Part shown: one piece after another, positions 51,115 to 59,323 of the stretch
Layout: every line of letters begins with the position of its first letter
Position numbering within the stretch: position 1 is the first letter of the stretch
NCBI RefSeq assembly: GCF_900230255.1
Contig: NZ_OCNJ01000007.1
Span: 62,001 to 126,000, forward strand
Direction of reading: 5' to 3'
Origin: Caenispirillum bisanense
GTDB taxonomy: Bacteria; Pseudomonadota; Alphaproteobacteria; Rhodospirillales; Rhodospirillaceae
Length of the DNA: 64,000 bases
Notes under the pieces: generated by a model
What the model saw: only the letters and a program-made list of their open reading frames with translations
Told to the model about the DNA's origin: nothing
Database searches by the model: none
Made by a program: the position numbers and the translations under genes

Positions 51115-51147
51115 CGTCGCCCGGCCGCGGTCGCGGTGCAAACGTGC

Positions 51148-51175
51148 GAAGGCCCGGCGCGACGGCCGGGCCTTC
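51148..51175. terminator. Hairpin after the HTH gene
   Basis: GAAGGCCCGGC pairs with GCCGGGCCTTC around a short loop, 35 bases past the stop of the minus-strand HTH gene. The minus-strand tail is only weakly T-rich (GTTTG). Confidence 0.55.
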
Positions 51176-51210
51176 GTGTCGGGGCGGTGTGCGGCGGGCG
51201 GCGCCGGGCG

Positions 51211-51414
51211 TCAGCTGCGGTCGGGCGTGGCCGGCGCCGGAATGTTGGCGTGGGCGTCGGCGAAGGCTTCCAGGTCCCGCACGGCGATCCGCCAGTCGCG
51301 GCCCACCTTGATGGCGCGCAGCTTGCCGTGGCGGATCCAGTCGCCCACCGTGCGGGGCGTGACCTTCATGCGCTCCGCCACTTCGTTGACGGTCAGCATG
51401 GGAGTGCGGAACAT
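51211..51414 (-). CDS. Excisionase/MerR-type helix-turn-helix protein
   Basis: A 67-residue DNA-binding protein with a single HTH_17 domain: PMLTVNEVAERMKVTPRTVG, then DWIRHGKLRAIKVGRDWRIA. Family members include phage excisionases and small regulators that bind via a winged helix. Here no phage or integrase is adjacent, so a regulatory role is more likely. GGAG precedes the ATG at 51414. It is a single-gene unit. Confidence 0.85.
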   Translation of the reverse strand: MFRTPMLTVNEVAERMKVTPRTVGDWIRHGKLRAIKVGRDWRIAVRDLEAFADAHANIPAPATPDRS

Positions 51415-51603
51415 GCGCGGACTCCAGTGATCGGGCTCACCGGGTATCCACATCCGGCCGGCGGCGCGCCGCACCGGAGGATACCCTTCCGAAAACGCAT
51501 ATAAACACATGCCCGCTGCTTTCAACCACTGTCTCATGCGCATCCCGCCGTCGCCCTTCGGCGTAGCATGCGCGACTCCGCCACCGCGAGGGAGACCGCC
51601 GCC

Positions 51604-52047
51604 ATGCCCGCCGACGACTTGCGCCACGCCCCCATGGACGCGCGCGTCCACGCCCTGCTCACCCAATGCCGCCGCATCGCCGTGGTCGGCGCCTCGCCCA
51701 AGGCCCACCGCGCCAGCAACCGCGTCATGGCCTTCCTCGGCCGCCACGGCTACGAGACGGTGGCGGTGAACCCGGGGCACGAGCGCATCGACGGCGTGCC
51801 CTGCTTCCCGCGCCTCGCCGACGTGCCGGGGCCGGTAGACATGGTGGACGTGTTCCGCCGCAGCGAGCGGGCCGGCGACATCGTCGACCAGGCCATCGCG
51901 CTGAAGGACGAGAAGGGCATCCGGGGGGTGTGGCTGCAGCTCGGCGTCATCGACCATGCGGCGGCGGAACGCGCCGCCGCCGCCGGGCTGATCGTCGTCA
52001 TGGACCGCTGCCCGGCCATCGAACTGCCGCGCCTCGGCCTCGGTTGA
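51604..52047 (+). CDS. CoA-binding domain protein (YccU-type)
   Basis: A 147-residue Rossmann-fold CoA-binding domain protein: RIAVVGASPKAHRASNRVMA at the N-terminus, then YETVAVNPGHERIDGVPCFP, VDMVDVFRR and GVWLQLGV with MDRCPAIE near the C-terminus. It may bind CoA or a nucleotide; its role is unknown. The ATG at 51604 has GGGAGA upstream; a longer frame starts at 51568. Confidence 0.88.
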   Translation: MPADDLRHAPMDARVHALLTQCRRIAVVGASPKAHRASNRVMAFLGRHGYETVAVNPGHERIDGVPCFPRLADVPGPVDMVDVFRRSERAGDIVDQAIALKDEKGIRGVWLQLGVIDHAAAERAAAAGLIVVMDRCPAIELPRLGLG

Positions 52048-52066
52048 CGCGCGGCGGGCGCCCGCC

Positions 52067-53296
52067 CTACTCGGCCGGCACGGCCACGGGGGCCGGCTTG
52101 GGCTGGTCGCCGGGCAGGCGCAGGGCGCAGGCGGCGATGATGGCGGCGGCGCTGGCGAGGCCGACGTAGAGCCAGAAGAAGTCGCCCGTGGTGCCGCGGA
52201 TCCACCCCGCCAGCTGCACGCCGAGGCCGGAGATACCGAAGGCGATGACGAACTTGGCGCCATAGGCGGTCGCCCGCCAGCGCGCCGGGGTGAACTTGGC
52301 GAGCAGGCTGTTCTCCGCCGGCAGGGCGCCGATGCTCAGCGTCACCATCATCACCGCCGTCAGCAGCAGCGGCACGCCGGCGAGGCTCGCCGCCGCCGCC
52401 AGCAGCGGCACCTGCACCAGATACATGCCGATGTAGACGGCCTTCAGCGGGTAGCGGTCGGCGAGATGGCCGCACCACACCTGCAGCAGCCCGGCGACGC
52501 CGTAGACGATCATCACCGCCGTGCCGATGCCGAGCGTGCCGGTGCCGCCGATCCAGTCGCCGAGACGCTCCTCGAACACCTTGGGCAGGCTCGATTGCGT
52601 CGCCTGATAGATGAGGCCGCCGCACAGCATGCATAGGGCCAGGATGGCGTAGGCGCGCACCGTGTCGCGGCGGTCGGGTTCGGCCTGCGGGGCGGCGTCG
52701 CGCTTGGTCTCGCGGATGACGCCGGTGCGCAGCAGCACGACGAAGACGACGCCCAGCGCCAGCACCAGCACCGCCGGCGCGATGAAGGCCGACCGCCAGC
52801 CGAAGGTCTCGATGAGGGCGCCGGCCGTCACGCCCGCCGCCGCCGGGCCGAGGCCGCCGAACACGCCGTTGAAGCCCAGCGCCTTGCCGCGGTTCTTCGC
52901 CGAACGCACCAGCCAGGCGATGCCGACGGGGTGGTAGATGGACCCGAAGATGCCCATGGCGACCAGTGCCAGCGCCATTTCCGTCGGCGATCCGGCGAGC
53001 CCGACCCACAGGGCGGAGGCGCCGAGGCCGAGGAAGTAGACCGCCATCATGCCCGTCGCCGACCAGCGATCGCCGAGCCACCCGGCCGCCGGTGCGCACA
53101 GGCCGTAGAGCAGCTTGCCGACGATGATGAGGGTCAGCGCCTGCTCGTAGGGAATGCCGAACTGCTTCGGCAGCACCAGGGCGACCACGTAGAACACGGG
53201 CTCGAACAAGTGGCTGAAGAAGTGCGCGATGCCGGCGATCCACGCGACCGTGCGGGCCTCGCGCTCGGCGGGGTCGGCGGCGACGGAGGTCGGCAT
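52067..53296 (-). CDS. MFS transporter
   Basis: A 409-residue major facilitator with about twelve membrane helices. The loop 2-3 region (AAGWLGDRWSATGMMAVYFL) and the GVFGGLGPAAAGVTAGALIE signature in the first half support it. The second half has LSIGALPAENSLLAKFTP. The direction and substrate cannot be told. ATG at 53296 has GGAG upstream; the ATG at 53332 is less likely. Confidence 0.88.
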   Translation of the reverse strand: MPTSVAADPAEREARTVAWIAGIAHFFSHLFEPVFYVVALVLPKQFGIPYEQALTLIIVGKLLYGLCAPAAGWLGDRWSATGMMAVYFLGLGASALWVGLAGSPTEMALALVAMGIFGSIYHPVGIAWLVRSAKNRGKALGFNGVFGGLGPAAAGVTAGALIETFGWRSAFIAPAVLVLALGVVFVVLLRTGVIRETKRDAAPQAEPDRRDTVRAYAILALCMLCGGLIYQATQSSLPKVFEERLGDWIGGTGTLGIGTAVMIVYGVAGLLQVWCGHLADRYPLKAVYIGMYLVQVPLLAAAASLAGVPLLLTAVMMVTLSIGALPAENSLLAKFTPARWRATAYGAKFVIAFGISGLGVQLAGWIRGTTGDFFWLYVGLASAAAIIAACALRLPGDQPKPAPVAVPAE

Positions 53297-53410
53297 CGGC
53301 GGGCTCCATGGACACGGTGGAGGCGACAGCATAAGCGCACCACCGCGCAGCGTCCCAGGGCCATTACCGGATCGTGGCGGGGCTGGCCGTCCCGGACGGC
53401 CGGCCGCGCG

Positions 53411-54004
53411 TCACCAGGGGAAGCTGCCGCGCGCCTGCTTGAGGCAGCGGCTCAGCTTCTTGGCGTTGCCGGCGTAGCGCAGATGGCAGCCGTCCTCCAG
53501 CGCTTCCTCGAACAGGCGGGGGTCGCCGTTGAGGCAGCGGCGCAGCTTGCTCGGGTTGCCCTCGTAGCGGGCGACGCAGCCCTGGTCGAGGGCGGCCGAC
53601 TGCCCCTTGCTCAGGTTGTCGCGGGGGTCGTCGCGGTCGCGCCCGCCGTAGCCGCCGCCGAACCCGCCACCGCCGCCGGGGAACCCGGGGAAGCCGAGGT
53701 TGGTCTGCGGCCGGCCGACGGAGTCCGTGGGGATCTGGCGGCCGTAGCGGTCGACATAGATGGCGCGGCCGTATCGGTCGGTGACCGGGCGGCCGAAGCG
53801 GTCGACCAGCAACCGCGCGTCGCCCTGCCGGCCGTAGGAGGAGGACGAACCGCCGTCGCCCCAGCTCCAGCTCAGGGTGCCGTCGTTGCCGTACCCGCCG
53901 CCGTCGTTCAAGCGCGGGTCGAGGGCCCCGGCCGAGGTCACCGACAGGCAGCCGGTGAGCAGAAGGGTGGCGCAGGCGGCGGCGAGGCTGCGGAGGCTCG
54001 GCAT
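53411..54004 (-). CDS. Lipoprotein with DRYGR repeats and a Cys-rich C-terminus
   Basis: A 197-residue predicted lipoprotein with lipobox LTGC ending at Cys19. The middle has tandem near-repeats: LVDRFGRPVTDRYGRAIYVD, then RYGRQIPTDSVGRPQ. A Gly/Phe-rich linker follows. The C-terminal 70 residues hold two copies of a Cys motif (QGCVARYEGNPSKLRRCLNG and DGCHLRYAGNAKKLSRCLKQ), each with two Cys, likely forming disulfides. Function unknown, but the repeat structure suggests a cell-envelope adaptor. Confidence 0.78.
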   Translation of the reverse strand: MPSLRSLAAACATLLLTGCLSVTSAGALDPRLNDGGGYGNDGTLSWSWGDGGSSSSYGRQGDARLLVDRFGRPVTDRYGRAIYVDRYGRQIPTDSVGRPQTNLGFPGFPGGGGGFGGGYGGRDRDDPRDNLSKGQSAALDQGCVARYEGNPSKLRRCLNGDPRLFEEALEDGCHLRYAGNAKKLSRCLKQARGSFPW

Positions 54005-54131
54005 GGCGGGGCTGTCCGGCTGGAGGGATCCACGCTGGCTACGCTGCCCCGGCATGATGGCGGAATTGCGGATGGGGTGGTGGGGCGGCACAACGGGCGT
54101 TCCGTCCGCGCCCCGCCGCCCCCCCAAAGCG

Positions 54132-54169
54132 AAAAAGGGCCCGCCGTCCGGGAGGAGGACGGCGGGCCC
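54132..54169 (-). terminator. Terminator of the DUF2249 gene
   Basis: GGGCCCGCCGTCC / GGACGGCGGGCCC, a 13-bp perfect stem with a 7-base loop, followed on the minus strand by TTTTTCGCTTT. It lies about 20 bases past the stop. Confidence 0.88.
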
Positions 54170-54189
54170 GGCGGTGGTGCGGCGTCCCC

Positions 54190-54453
54190 TCAGCCGCCGC
54201 AACAGCCGCAACAGTGGTCCTTGCCGCGCAGCTTTTCGATGCGGACCTGCCACTGCTCCGGCCCCTGGGCGAGGTAGGCCCAGGCGAACTCGCCGTCGTG
54301 CAGGGCTTCGAACTGGCGGTGCAGCGGCACCGGGTCGTGGTCGACGTCCAGGCGCAGGGCGCCGCCCACGGGCAGGCGGCCGAAGCTGTCGAAGATGGCG
54401 TGGTGGCGGTCCCACGGCGCGAGGGCGGCCACGTCGATGACGATGTCGGACAA
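54190..54453 (-). CDS. DUF2249 domain protein with a Cys-rich tail
   Basis: An 87-residue DUF2249 protein: SDIVIDVAALAPWDRHHAIF, then DSFGRLPVGGALRLDVDHDP and EFAWAYLAQGPEQWQVRIEK. The C-terminus ends DHCCGCCGG with four Cys, a possible metal or redox site. I chose a TTG start at 54453 because GGAGA lies 8 bases upstream. Known of the family: DUF2249 genes often occur near denitrification and NO-related genes. Here it is divergent from ccoG and shares FNR/DNR-like boxes with it. Confidence 0.85.
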   Translation of the reverse strand: MSDIVIDVAALAPWDRHHAIFDSFGRLPVGGALRLDVDHDPVPLHRQFEALHDGEFAWAYLAQGPEQWQVRIEKLRGKDHCCGCCGG

Positions 54454-54519
54454 GGAAGCGGTCTCCGCTGATCGGTTGTGCGTCGCGCCCGATCCTGCCC
54501 GGCCCGCCCCCCCCGCCCC

Positions 54520-54533
54520 TTGATCCCGGTCAA
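54520..54533. promoter_or_regulatory. FNR/DNR-like box 1
   Basis: TTGATCCCGGTCAA, an inverted repeat TTGA(T)-N4-(G)TCAA with the 14-bp length and half-site spacing of the FNR/FixK/DNR family. It lies in the DUF2249-ccoG intergenic region. Confidence 0.7.
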
Positions 54534-54559
54534 GCCGCCGCCCGCCCCATCGCCCCGTT

Positions 54560-54573
54560 TTGACCAACGTCAA
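54560..54573. promoter_or_regulatory. FNR/DNR-like box 2
   Basis: TTGACCAACGTCAA, again TTGA(C)-N4-(G)TCAA. Its centre is 40 bp (about four helical turns) from box 1, which puts both on the same face of the DNA. Confidence 0.7.
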
Positions 54574-54652
54574 GGGCGCCCCGTCACGGTGCGGGCATGG
54601 TCCGGAAACGATGGCGCCGACACCTCTTCCGTTCGGTCGGCGCCCGGTCTAT

Positions 54653-54675
54653 ATGATGCAGATACGATGCATCTT
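54653..54675. promoter_or_regulatory. NsrR-like dyad upstream of ccoG
   Basis: A 23-bp dyad: read on the minus strand, AAGATGCAT, a 7-base centre, then GCATCAT. This agrees closely with the NsrR consensus half-site AAGATGCAT. It overlaps a TATGAT -10-like sequence and ends 17 bases before the ccoG ATG, a position suited to repression. NsrR senses nitric oxide. Confidence 0.6.
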
Positions 54676-54692
54676 ATCCAAACGGGGTCCGC

Positions 54693-56141
54693 ATGAGCCA
54701 GACGCAGACGCACGGGGGCGGCAGCCTCTACGCCAGCCGCGTGAAGATCCACCCGAAGGCGGTCAAGGGGCCGTTCCGGCGGGCGAAGGACGTTCTCGGC
54801 GTGGCGCTGATGATCGTCTTCTTCGTGTCGCCGTGGCTGCGCTGGACCCGCACCGGCACGGCACCGGACCAGGCGATCCTGCTCGACCCCGTCGGCCAGC
54901 GCGGCTGGTTCTTCGGCCTGGAGATCTGGCCGCAGGAAGTCTACTACCTCGCCGGCATCCTCATCGTCGGGGTGCTGGCGCTGTTCATGACGGCGTCGCT
55001 GGCGGGCCGCGTATGGTGCGGCTTTTCGTGCCCGCAGACGGTGTTCACCGACCTGTTCATCCGCGTCGAGCGCCTGTTCGAGGGCGAGCGGGCCGCCCGC
55101 ATCCGCCTCGACAAGGCGCCCATGAGCCTGAACAAGGCCGCCCGCCGCGCCGGCAAGCACACCGTCTGGCTGCTCATCGCCGCCGCCTTCGGCGCCACCG
55201 TCACCTTCTATCTGGCCGACGCGCCGACCACCCTGGTCGGCTACCTGACCCTGGACGCGCCGCTGTGGCTGGCCGGCATCGCCGCCACCTTCATGGCCTC
55301 GACCTACCTGCTGGCCGGCTTCGCCCGCGAGCAGTTCTGCAACTACATGTGCCCGTGGCCGCGCATCCAGTCGGCCATGCTGGACGACAACAGCCTAGTC
55401 GTCACCTATCAGGACCAGCGCGGCGACAGCCGCGGCCCCAAGCGCAAGTCGCAGACCTGGGAGGAGCGCTTCGCCGCCGGCTTCGGCGACTGCATCGATT
55501 GCGGCCAGTGCGTGCAGGCCTGCCCCATCGGCATCGACATCCGCCAGGGCGTCAACGCCGACTGCATCAACTGCGGCCTGTGCATCGACACCTGCGACGG
55601 CATCATGACCACCATCGGCCGACCGCAGCGCCTGATCCGCTTCGACAGCTTCGCCAACGCCCGCGCCCGCACCGAGAAGCGCGCCGAGCCGACCCGCCTG
55701 CTGCGGCCGCGCAGTTTCGCCTACGTGGCGGTGCTGGCGGTGCTCGGCATCGGCCTCGCCGGCGCCTACGCCGGCCGCTCGACGCTGGACGTCACGGCGC
55801 TGAAGGAACGCTCGCCGCTGTTCGTGGCGCTGTCCGACGGCTCCATCCGCAACACCTACACCCTGAAGGTCCACAACAAGGACCGCGAGGCGCGCCGTCT
55901 GGAACTGGCCATCGCCGACGCCCCCGAGGGCATGTCGCTCAGCATGCTGGCCGCCGACGGCACCGCCACTGAAGCCTTCGACGCGGTGGACGTGGCGCCC
56001 GACGGCGTCGCCTCGCTGCGCCTCTTCGTGCAGGCGCCGCGCGGGGCGGAACGGCCGGAGGAAGTGACGCTGGTGGTGCGCGACGCCGATACCGGCCAGA
56101 CCCTGCGCGAGGGCCTCGCGTTCAGCTGGCCGGGGGCCTGA
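54693..56141 (+). CDS. ccoG: Cytochrome c oxidase accessory protein CcoG (FixG/RdxA)
   Basis: Inner-membrane polyferredoxin of 482 residues that reduces copper for assembly of cbb3-type oxidase. It has several membrane helices, the CGFSCPQTVFTDLF and CNYMCPWPRIQSAM motifs, and two 4Fe-4S ferredoxin motifs (CIDCGQCVQACPIG, then CINCGLCIDTCD). The C-terminal domain is an Ig-like periplasmic module. The oxidase genes (ccoNOP) and ccoHIS are not adjacent, which is unusual. The control region has FNR/DNR-like and NsrR-like elements, so low oxygen and NO probably govern it. Confidence 0.95.
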   Translation: MSQTQTHGGGSLYASRVKIHPKAVKGPFRRAKDVLGVALMIVFFVSPWLRWTRTGTAPDQAILLDPVGQRGWFFGLEIWPQEVYYLAGILIVGVLALFMTASLAGRVWCGFSCPQTVFTDLFIRVERLFEGERAARIRLDKAPMSLNKAARRAGKHTVWLLIAAAFGATVTFYLADAPTTLVGYLTLDAPLWLAGIAATFMASTYLLAGFAREQFCNYMCPWPRIQSAMLDDNSLVVTYQDQRGDSRGPKRKSQTWEERFAAGFGDCIDCGQCVQACPIGIDIRQGVNADCINCGLCIDTCDGIMTTIGRPQRLIRFDSFANARARTEKRAEPTRLLRPRSFAYVAVLAVLGIGLAGAYAGRSTLDVTALKERSPLFVALSDGSIRNTYTLKVHNKDREARRLELAIADAPEGMSLSMLAADGTATEAFDAVDVAPDGVASLRLFVQAPRGAERPEEVTLVVRDADTGQTLREGLAFSWPGA

Positions 56142-56168
56142 CCCCCGGCAGTCGGTTGGCGGGGCGCC

Positions 56169-57581
56169 TCAGCGCCCCTCCACCTTCAGGGCCAGGGCGG
56201 CGGAGCCCTGCCCCATCTGCAGCGCCGCCAAGGCGACCGGCAGCAGCACCGGTGCCGTCGGCTGCAGGGTGATGCTGAAGGCGTTGCCGCCGACCAGGAA
56301 GGCCCGCACCGCCTCCGCCACCATGGCGGCATCCTCGGCCGAAACGGCCTCCTGCGCCTCCATGGCGACCATGGCCGCCGCCATGTCGGCGAAGCCCTGG
56401 CGATCGCCGCCCGACAGGTCGTCGATCAGCACGTCGGCGAGGCGGTCGTCCGTATAGGTCAGGCTCGCGCCGACCAGGGAGATGCGTCCCGCCATGGCCT
56501 CGGCGGCGGCGAAGTCGTCGGCATCCAGCGCGGCGGCCAGTTCCACCAGCGGTACGTCGCGCAGATCGGCCTGCAGCACCGCCTCGCCCATGCCCTCGCT
56601 GCGCACCCGCAGCGGGCCGAGCGTCAGCGCGCCGGAATCGGCGTCGAACCGCTGCACCGCTTCCACCGACAGGTCCACCGTATCGCGCCCGAGCGCCTGC
56701 AGCATGGCACCGGCGACCGGGTTCTCGTCGGCGACGACGCTGGCCGGCAGGGTCACGTGGTCGATGCGGGTGTTCGACGACACCAGCACACCATCCACGC
56801 GCTCGATGCCGTCGACGGTGACCCCGCCGACGCCGAAGGACACCGTCGGGCCGGTCAGGGACAGCTCGGTCAGGCCCAGTTCGGTGATGCCGAAGGCGTT
56901 GCCGGCGGCGACCTGCAGGGCGTCCTCGTCCATCCGCCCGATGCCGCCCAGGTCGAGGCCGGCGACGGCCAGCCGCTGCAGGCTCATGGCCGTGCCGTCG
57001 GTGGCGGCCAGGGCGGCGCCCTCCAGCGTGACGCGGCCGTAGCGGCCGGCGGCGACGTCGGCGAAGGTCAGGGTCTTGGCGGTCATGCTCACCGAGCGAT
57101 CGTCGGGCCGCGCCTCGACCTGCGTCAGTACCAGGGTGCCGACGCCGAGCCCGCCCAGCAGATGGGCGACGGCCTCGGCGTCGTCGGCCTGGTCGGGGAT
57201 GTCGGGCAGCGGCGCGACGGCGGTGGCGGCGATGCCGCCGATGGTGACGACGCCGGCATCCGGCAGGGTCATCACCACGTCCGTCAGGTCGGCGGTCTCG
57301 GCGCCGCCCTCGGGCGTCAGGCCCTCGGCGCGCAGCGAGGCGATGCGGGCCTGATAGCCGTCGGCGCGCTGGTAGGTCAGGCCGCGCACAGTGACGCCGC
57401 GGCCGAAGGGCTCGGCATCGACGCCGCTCCAGGTCAGCTGCTCGCCGGTGCCGAGAGAGGCCGCCAGATCCTCCAGCACCGTCTGGGCGCGGGCGTCGGC
57501 CACCCGGTCGGCGATCAGGTATCCGCCGCCGGCGACGGCGACGACGGCAGCCGCGGCGATGGCGGCGACCTTGGTATTCAT
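56169..57581 (-). CDS. Large envelope protein with an N-terminal membrane anchor
   Basis: A 470-residue protein with an N-terminal signal or anchor (MNTKVAAIAAAAVVAVAGGG). The body of repeated strand-turn units is rich in Leu, Thr, Asp and Val (VTVRGLTYQRADGYQ, LTGPTVSFGVGGVTVDGIER). It resembles in style the DUF945/YdgA or AsmA-like envelope proteins, but I cannot place it firmly. It converges on ccoG. The GGGGGGGATC stretch before the ATG at 57581 is a weak ribosome site. Function unknown. Confidence 0.72.
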   Translation of the reverse strand: MNTKVAAIAAAAVVAVAGGGYLIADRVADARAQTVLEDLAASLGTGEQLTWSGVDAEPFGRGVTVRGLTYQRADGYQARIASLRAEGLTPEGGAETADLTDVVMTLPDAGVVTIGGIAATAVAPLPDIPDQADDAEAVAHLLGGLGVGTLVLTQVEARPDDRSVSMTAKTLTFADVAAGRYGRVTLEGAALAATDGTAMSLQRLAVAGLDLGGIGRMDEDALQVAAGNAFGITELGLTELSLTGPTVSFGVGGVTVDGIERVDGVLVSSNTRIDHVTLPASVVADENPVAGAMLQALGRDTVDLSVEAVQRFDADSGALTLGPLRVRSEGMGEAVLQADLRDVPLVELAAALDADDFAAAEAMAGRISLVGASLTYTDDRLADVLIDDLSGGDRQGFADMAAAMVAMEAQEAVSAEDAAMVAEAVRAFLVGGNAFSITLQPTAPVLLPVALAALQMGQGSAALALKVEGR

Positions 57582-57645
57582 GAACGTGATCCCCCCCGAA
57601 CTTTCGATGCCCATAGGAGTAGCACGGGTGCCGGGAGCCGTCAGC

Positions 57646-57661
57646 TTTACGTTTACGGAAA
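57646..57661. promoter_or_regulatory. LiuR-like operator upstream of the CoA-transferase gene
   Basis: TTTACGTTTACGGAAA. Its reverse complement, TTTCCGTAAACGTAAA, agrees with the operator at 42354-42369 at 13 of 16 positions. It is 72 bases before the CoA-transferase start codon. Confidence 0.6.
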
Positions 57662-57732
57662 CTTCCGCTTGCGGCACTCTGGCGCTCGCCGTTCATCGCC
57701 CACCGCTTCGCCCGGGAAGGAGCCCCCGCCCC

Positions 57733-58848
57733 ATGCTTGCCGATTGCCTCGCCGGTATCCGCGTGCTCGACCTCAGCCAGTACGTGCCTGGGCCCTATGC
57801 GACGCTGCTCATGAGCGACCTCGGGGCCGAGGTGGTGAAGGTGGAGCCGCCGGCGGGCGACCCCATGCGCGGCCTGCCGCCGCTGGGCGCCGACGGCGTG
57901 GCGCCGGCCTACCACGGGCTCAACCGCAACAAGACGGTGGTGCGCCTCGACCTCAAGAGCGAGGACGGCAAGGCGGTGCTGCGCGACCTGGTGGCGGCGG
58001 CCGACGTGCTGCTGGAAAGCTACCGCCCGGGCGTGCTGGAGCGCCTCGGCTTCGGGCCGGAGGACCTGCGCCGCCTCAACCCGGGTCTCGTCCACTGCGC
58101 CCTGTCGGGCTTCGGCCAGACCGGGCCGCTGCGCCTGCGCGCCGGGCACGACTGCACCTACATGGCGCTCGCCGGGGCGCTGGCGGTGACGGGGACGGCG
58201 GACCTGCCCATCGCGCCCTTCCCGCCCATCGCCGACCACGCGAGCGCCATGAACGCCGTCATCGCCACGCTCGCCGCCCTGGTGCGCCGCGGCCGCACCG
58301 GCCGAGGGGCGGCGCTCGACCTGTCCATCTACGAAAGCGGCCTCGCCCTGCAGTACCAGAGCCTGCTGACGGCGGCGACGGCCCCCATCGCCCACGAGCG
58401 CGACCTGTTGAACGGTGCCGCGGCCTATTACCGCGTCTACCGCTGCGCCGACGGCGGCTTCATGGCGCTGGGTGCCATCGAGCCCAAGTTCTGGCGCGAT
58501 TTCTGCGTCCAGGTCGGGCGCGAGGACTGGATCGCCCGCCAGGACGAGCCCTTCCCGCAGACGGCCCTGACCGCCGAGGTGGCGGACTTGATCGCGAGCC
58601 GCAGCCGCCAGGAGTGGACGGACGCCTTCGTCGAGGTCGACTGCTGCTTCGAGCCGGTGCTGACGCCCGCCGAGGCCGCCACCCACCCGCAGGCGGCGGC
58701 GCGCGGCATGGTGACTCTGCTGCCGACGGGCGACGCCGAACCGCTGTTCCCCGCCCACGCCGACGGCCAGCCGCCGGCGGCCCGGCGCCCGCTGGTGGAG
58801 GCCGAGGCGACGGCGGTGCGCGACGCCTGGACGGCGCGGCGCGACTGA
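57733..58848 (+). CDS. Class III CoA-transferase (CaiB/BaiF family)
   Basis: A 371-residue enzyme of the family III CoA-transferases: GIRVLDLSQYVPGPYATLLM near the N-terminus, GAEVVKVEPPAGDPMR, then LNRNKTVVRLDLKS. GHDCTYMALAG contains the conserved Asp140 at the nucleophile position. It should move CoA between carboxylic acids, or act as an alpha-methylacyl-CoA racemase-type relative. The upstream LiuR-like operator suggests a part in acyl-CoA or branched-chain amino acid degradation. Confidence 0.9.
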   Translation: MLADCLAGIRVLDLSQYVPGPYATLLMSDLGAEVVKVEPPAGDPMRGLPPLGADGVAPAYHGLNRNKTVVRLDLKSEDGKAVLRDLVAAADVLLESYRPGVLERLGFGPEDLRRLNPGLVHCALSGFGQTGPLRLRAGHDCTYMALAGALAVTGTADLPIAPFPPIADHASAMNAVIATLAALVRRGRTGRGAALDLSIYESGLALQYQSLLTAATAPIAHERDLLNGAAAYYRVYRCADGGFMALGAIEPKFWRDFCVQVGREDWIARQDEPFPQTALTAEVADLIASRSRQEWTDAFVEVDCCFEPVLTPAEAATHPQAAARGMVTLLPTGDAEPLFPAHADGQPPAARRPLVEAEATAVRDAWTARRD

Positions 58849-58888
58849 GCGGAGGCAGAGGGCAGGACGAGGCCGGCCGGCGCCGGCC

Positions 58889-59215
58889 TCAGCCGTCCAG
58901 CGTCATGTCGACGGCGATGCCGCCGGCCTTGGCGACGCGCACGACCTTGCGGCTCTTGCGGGCGATGGGGATCTTCGCCTTCATGCAGTAGGCGAGCAAA
59001 GCCGCCGCCACGAAGGGCTCCTCCATGACGTGGTAGAGCTGCTTGCCCTCGCGCGTCTGCATGTGCACGCGCAGCTTCACGGGCAGTTCGCCCTCCACCT
59101 TGAAGTCGAGCACCGCCCCTTGCGGGGCGCCGGTGTTGGACGTCAGGCTGAACTCGGACAAGGCGCGCGCCACCTCGACTTCGCTGAAGAGCAAGCGGCG
59201 GATTTCCGTCGGCAT
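58889..59215 (-). CDS. Unrecognised alphaproteobacterial small protein
   Basis: A 108-residue soluble protein beginning MPTEIRRLLFSEVEVARALS, with LRVHMQTREGKQLYHVMEEP in the middle and ARKSRKVVRVAKAGGIAVDM near the end. I recall similar proteins in Rhodospirillales but cannot name a function. A palindrome CATTAC-CGT-GTAATG lies about 55 bases upstream. The gene stands alone on the minus strand. Confidence 0.75.
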   Translation of the reverse strand: MPTEIRRLLFSEVEVARALSEFSLTSNTGAPQGAVLDFKVEGELPVKLRVHMQTREGKQLYHVMEEPFVAAALLAYCMKAKIPIARKSRKVVRVAKAGGIAVDMTLDG

Positions 59216-59267
59216 TCCACAGGGTCCCCCAAAGGCGCCCTTGGTTCGGCGCCCGATTCCCCCAACA

Positions 59268-59282
59268 CATTACCGTGTAATG
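59268..59282. promoter_or_regulatory. Palindrome upstream of the 108-residue gene
   Basis: CATTAC-CGT-GTAATG, a perfect 6-bp inverted repeat with a 3-base centre. It lies at the expected promoter distance of the minus-strand gene and may be an operator. The factor is unknown. Confidence 0.45.
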
Positions 59283-59323
59283 ACTCTCACGCAAAGGATG
59301 CCGCTCGGCGCGGCTCGGCTCCG

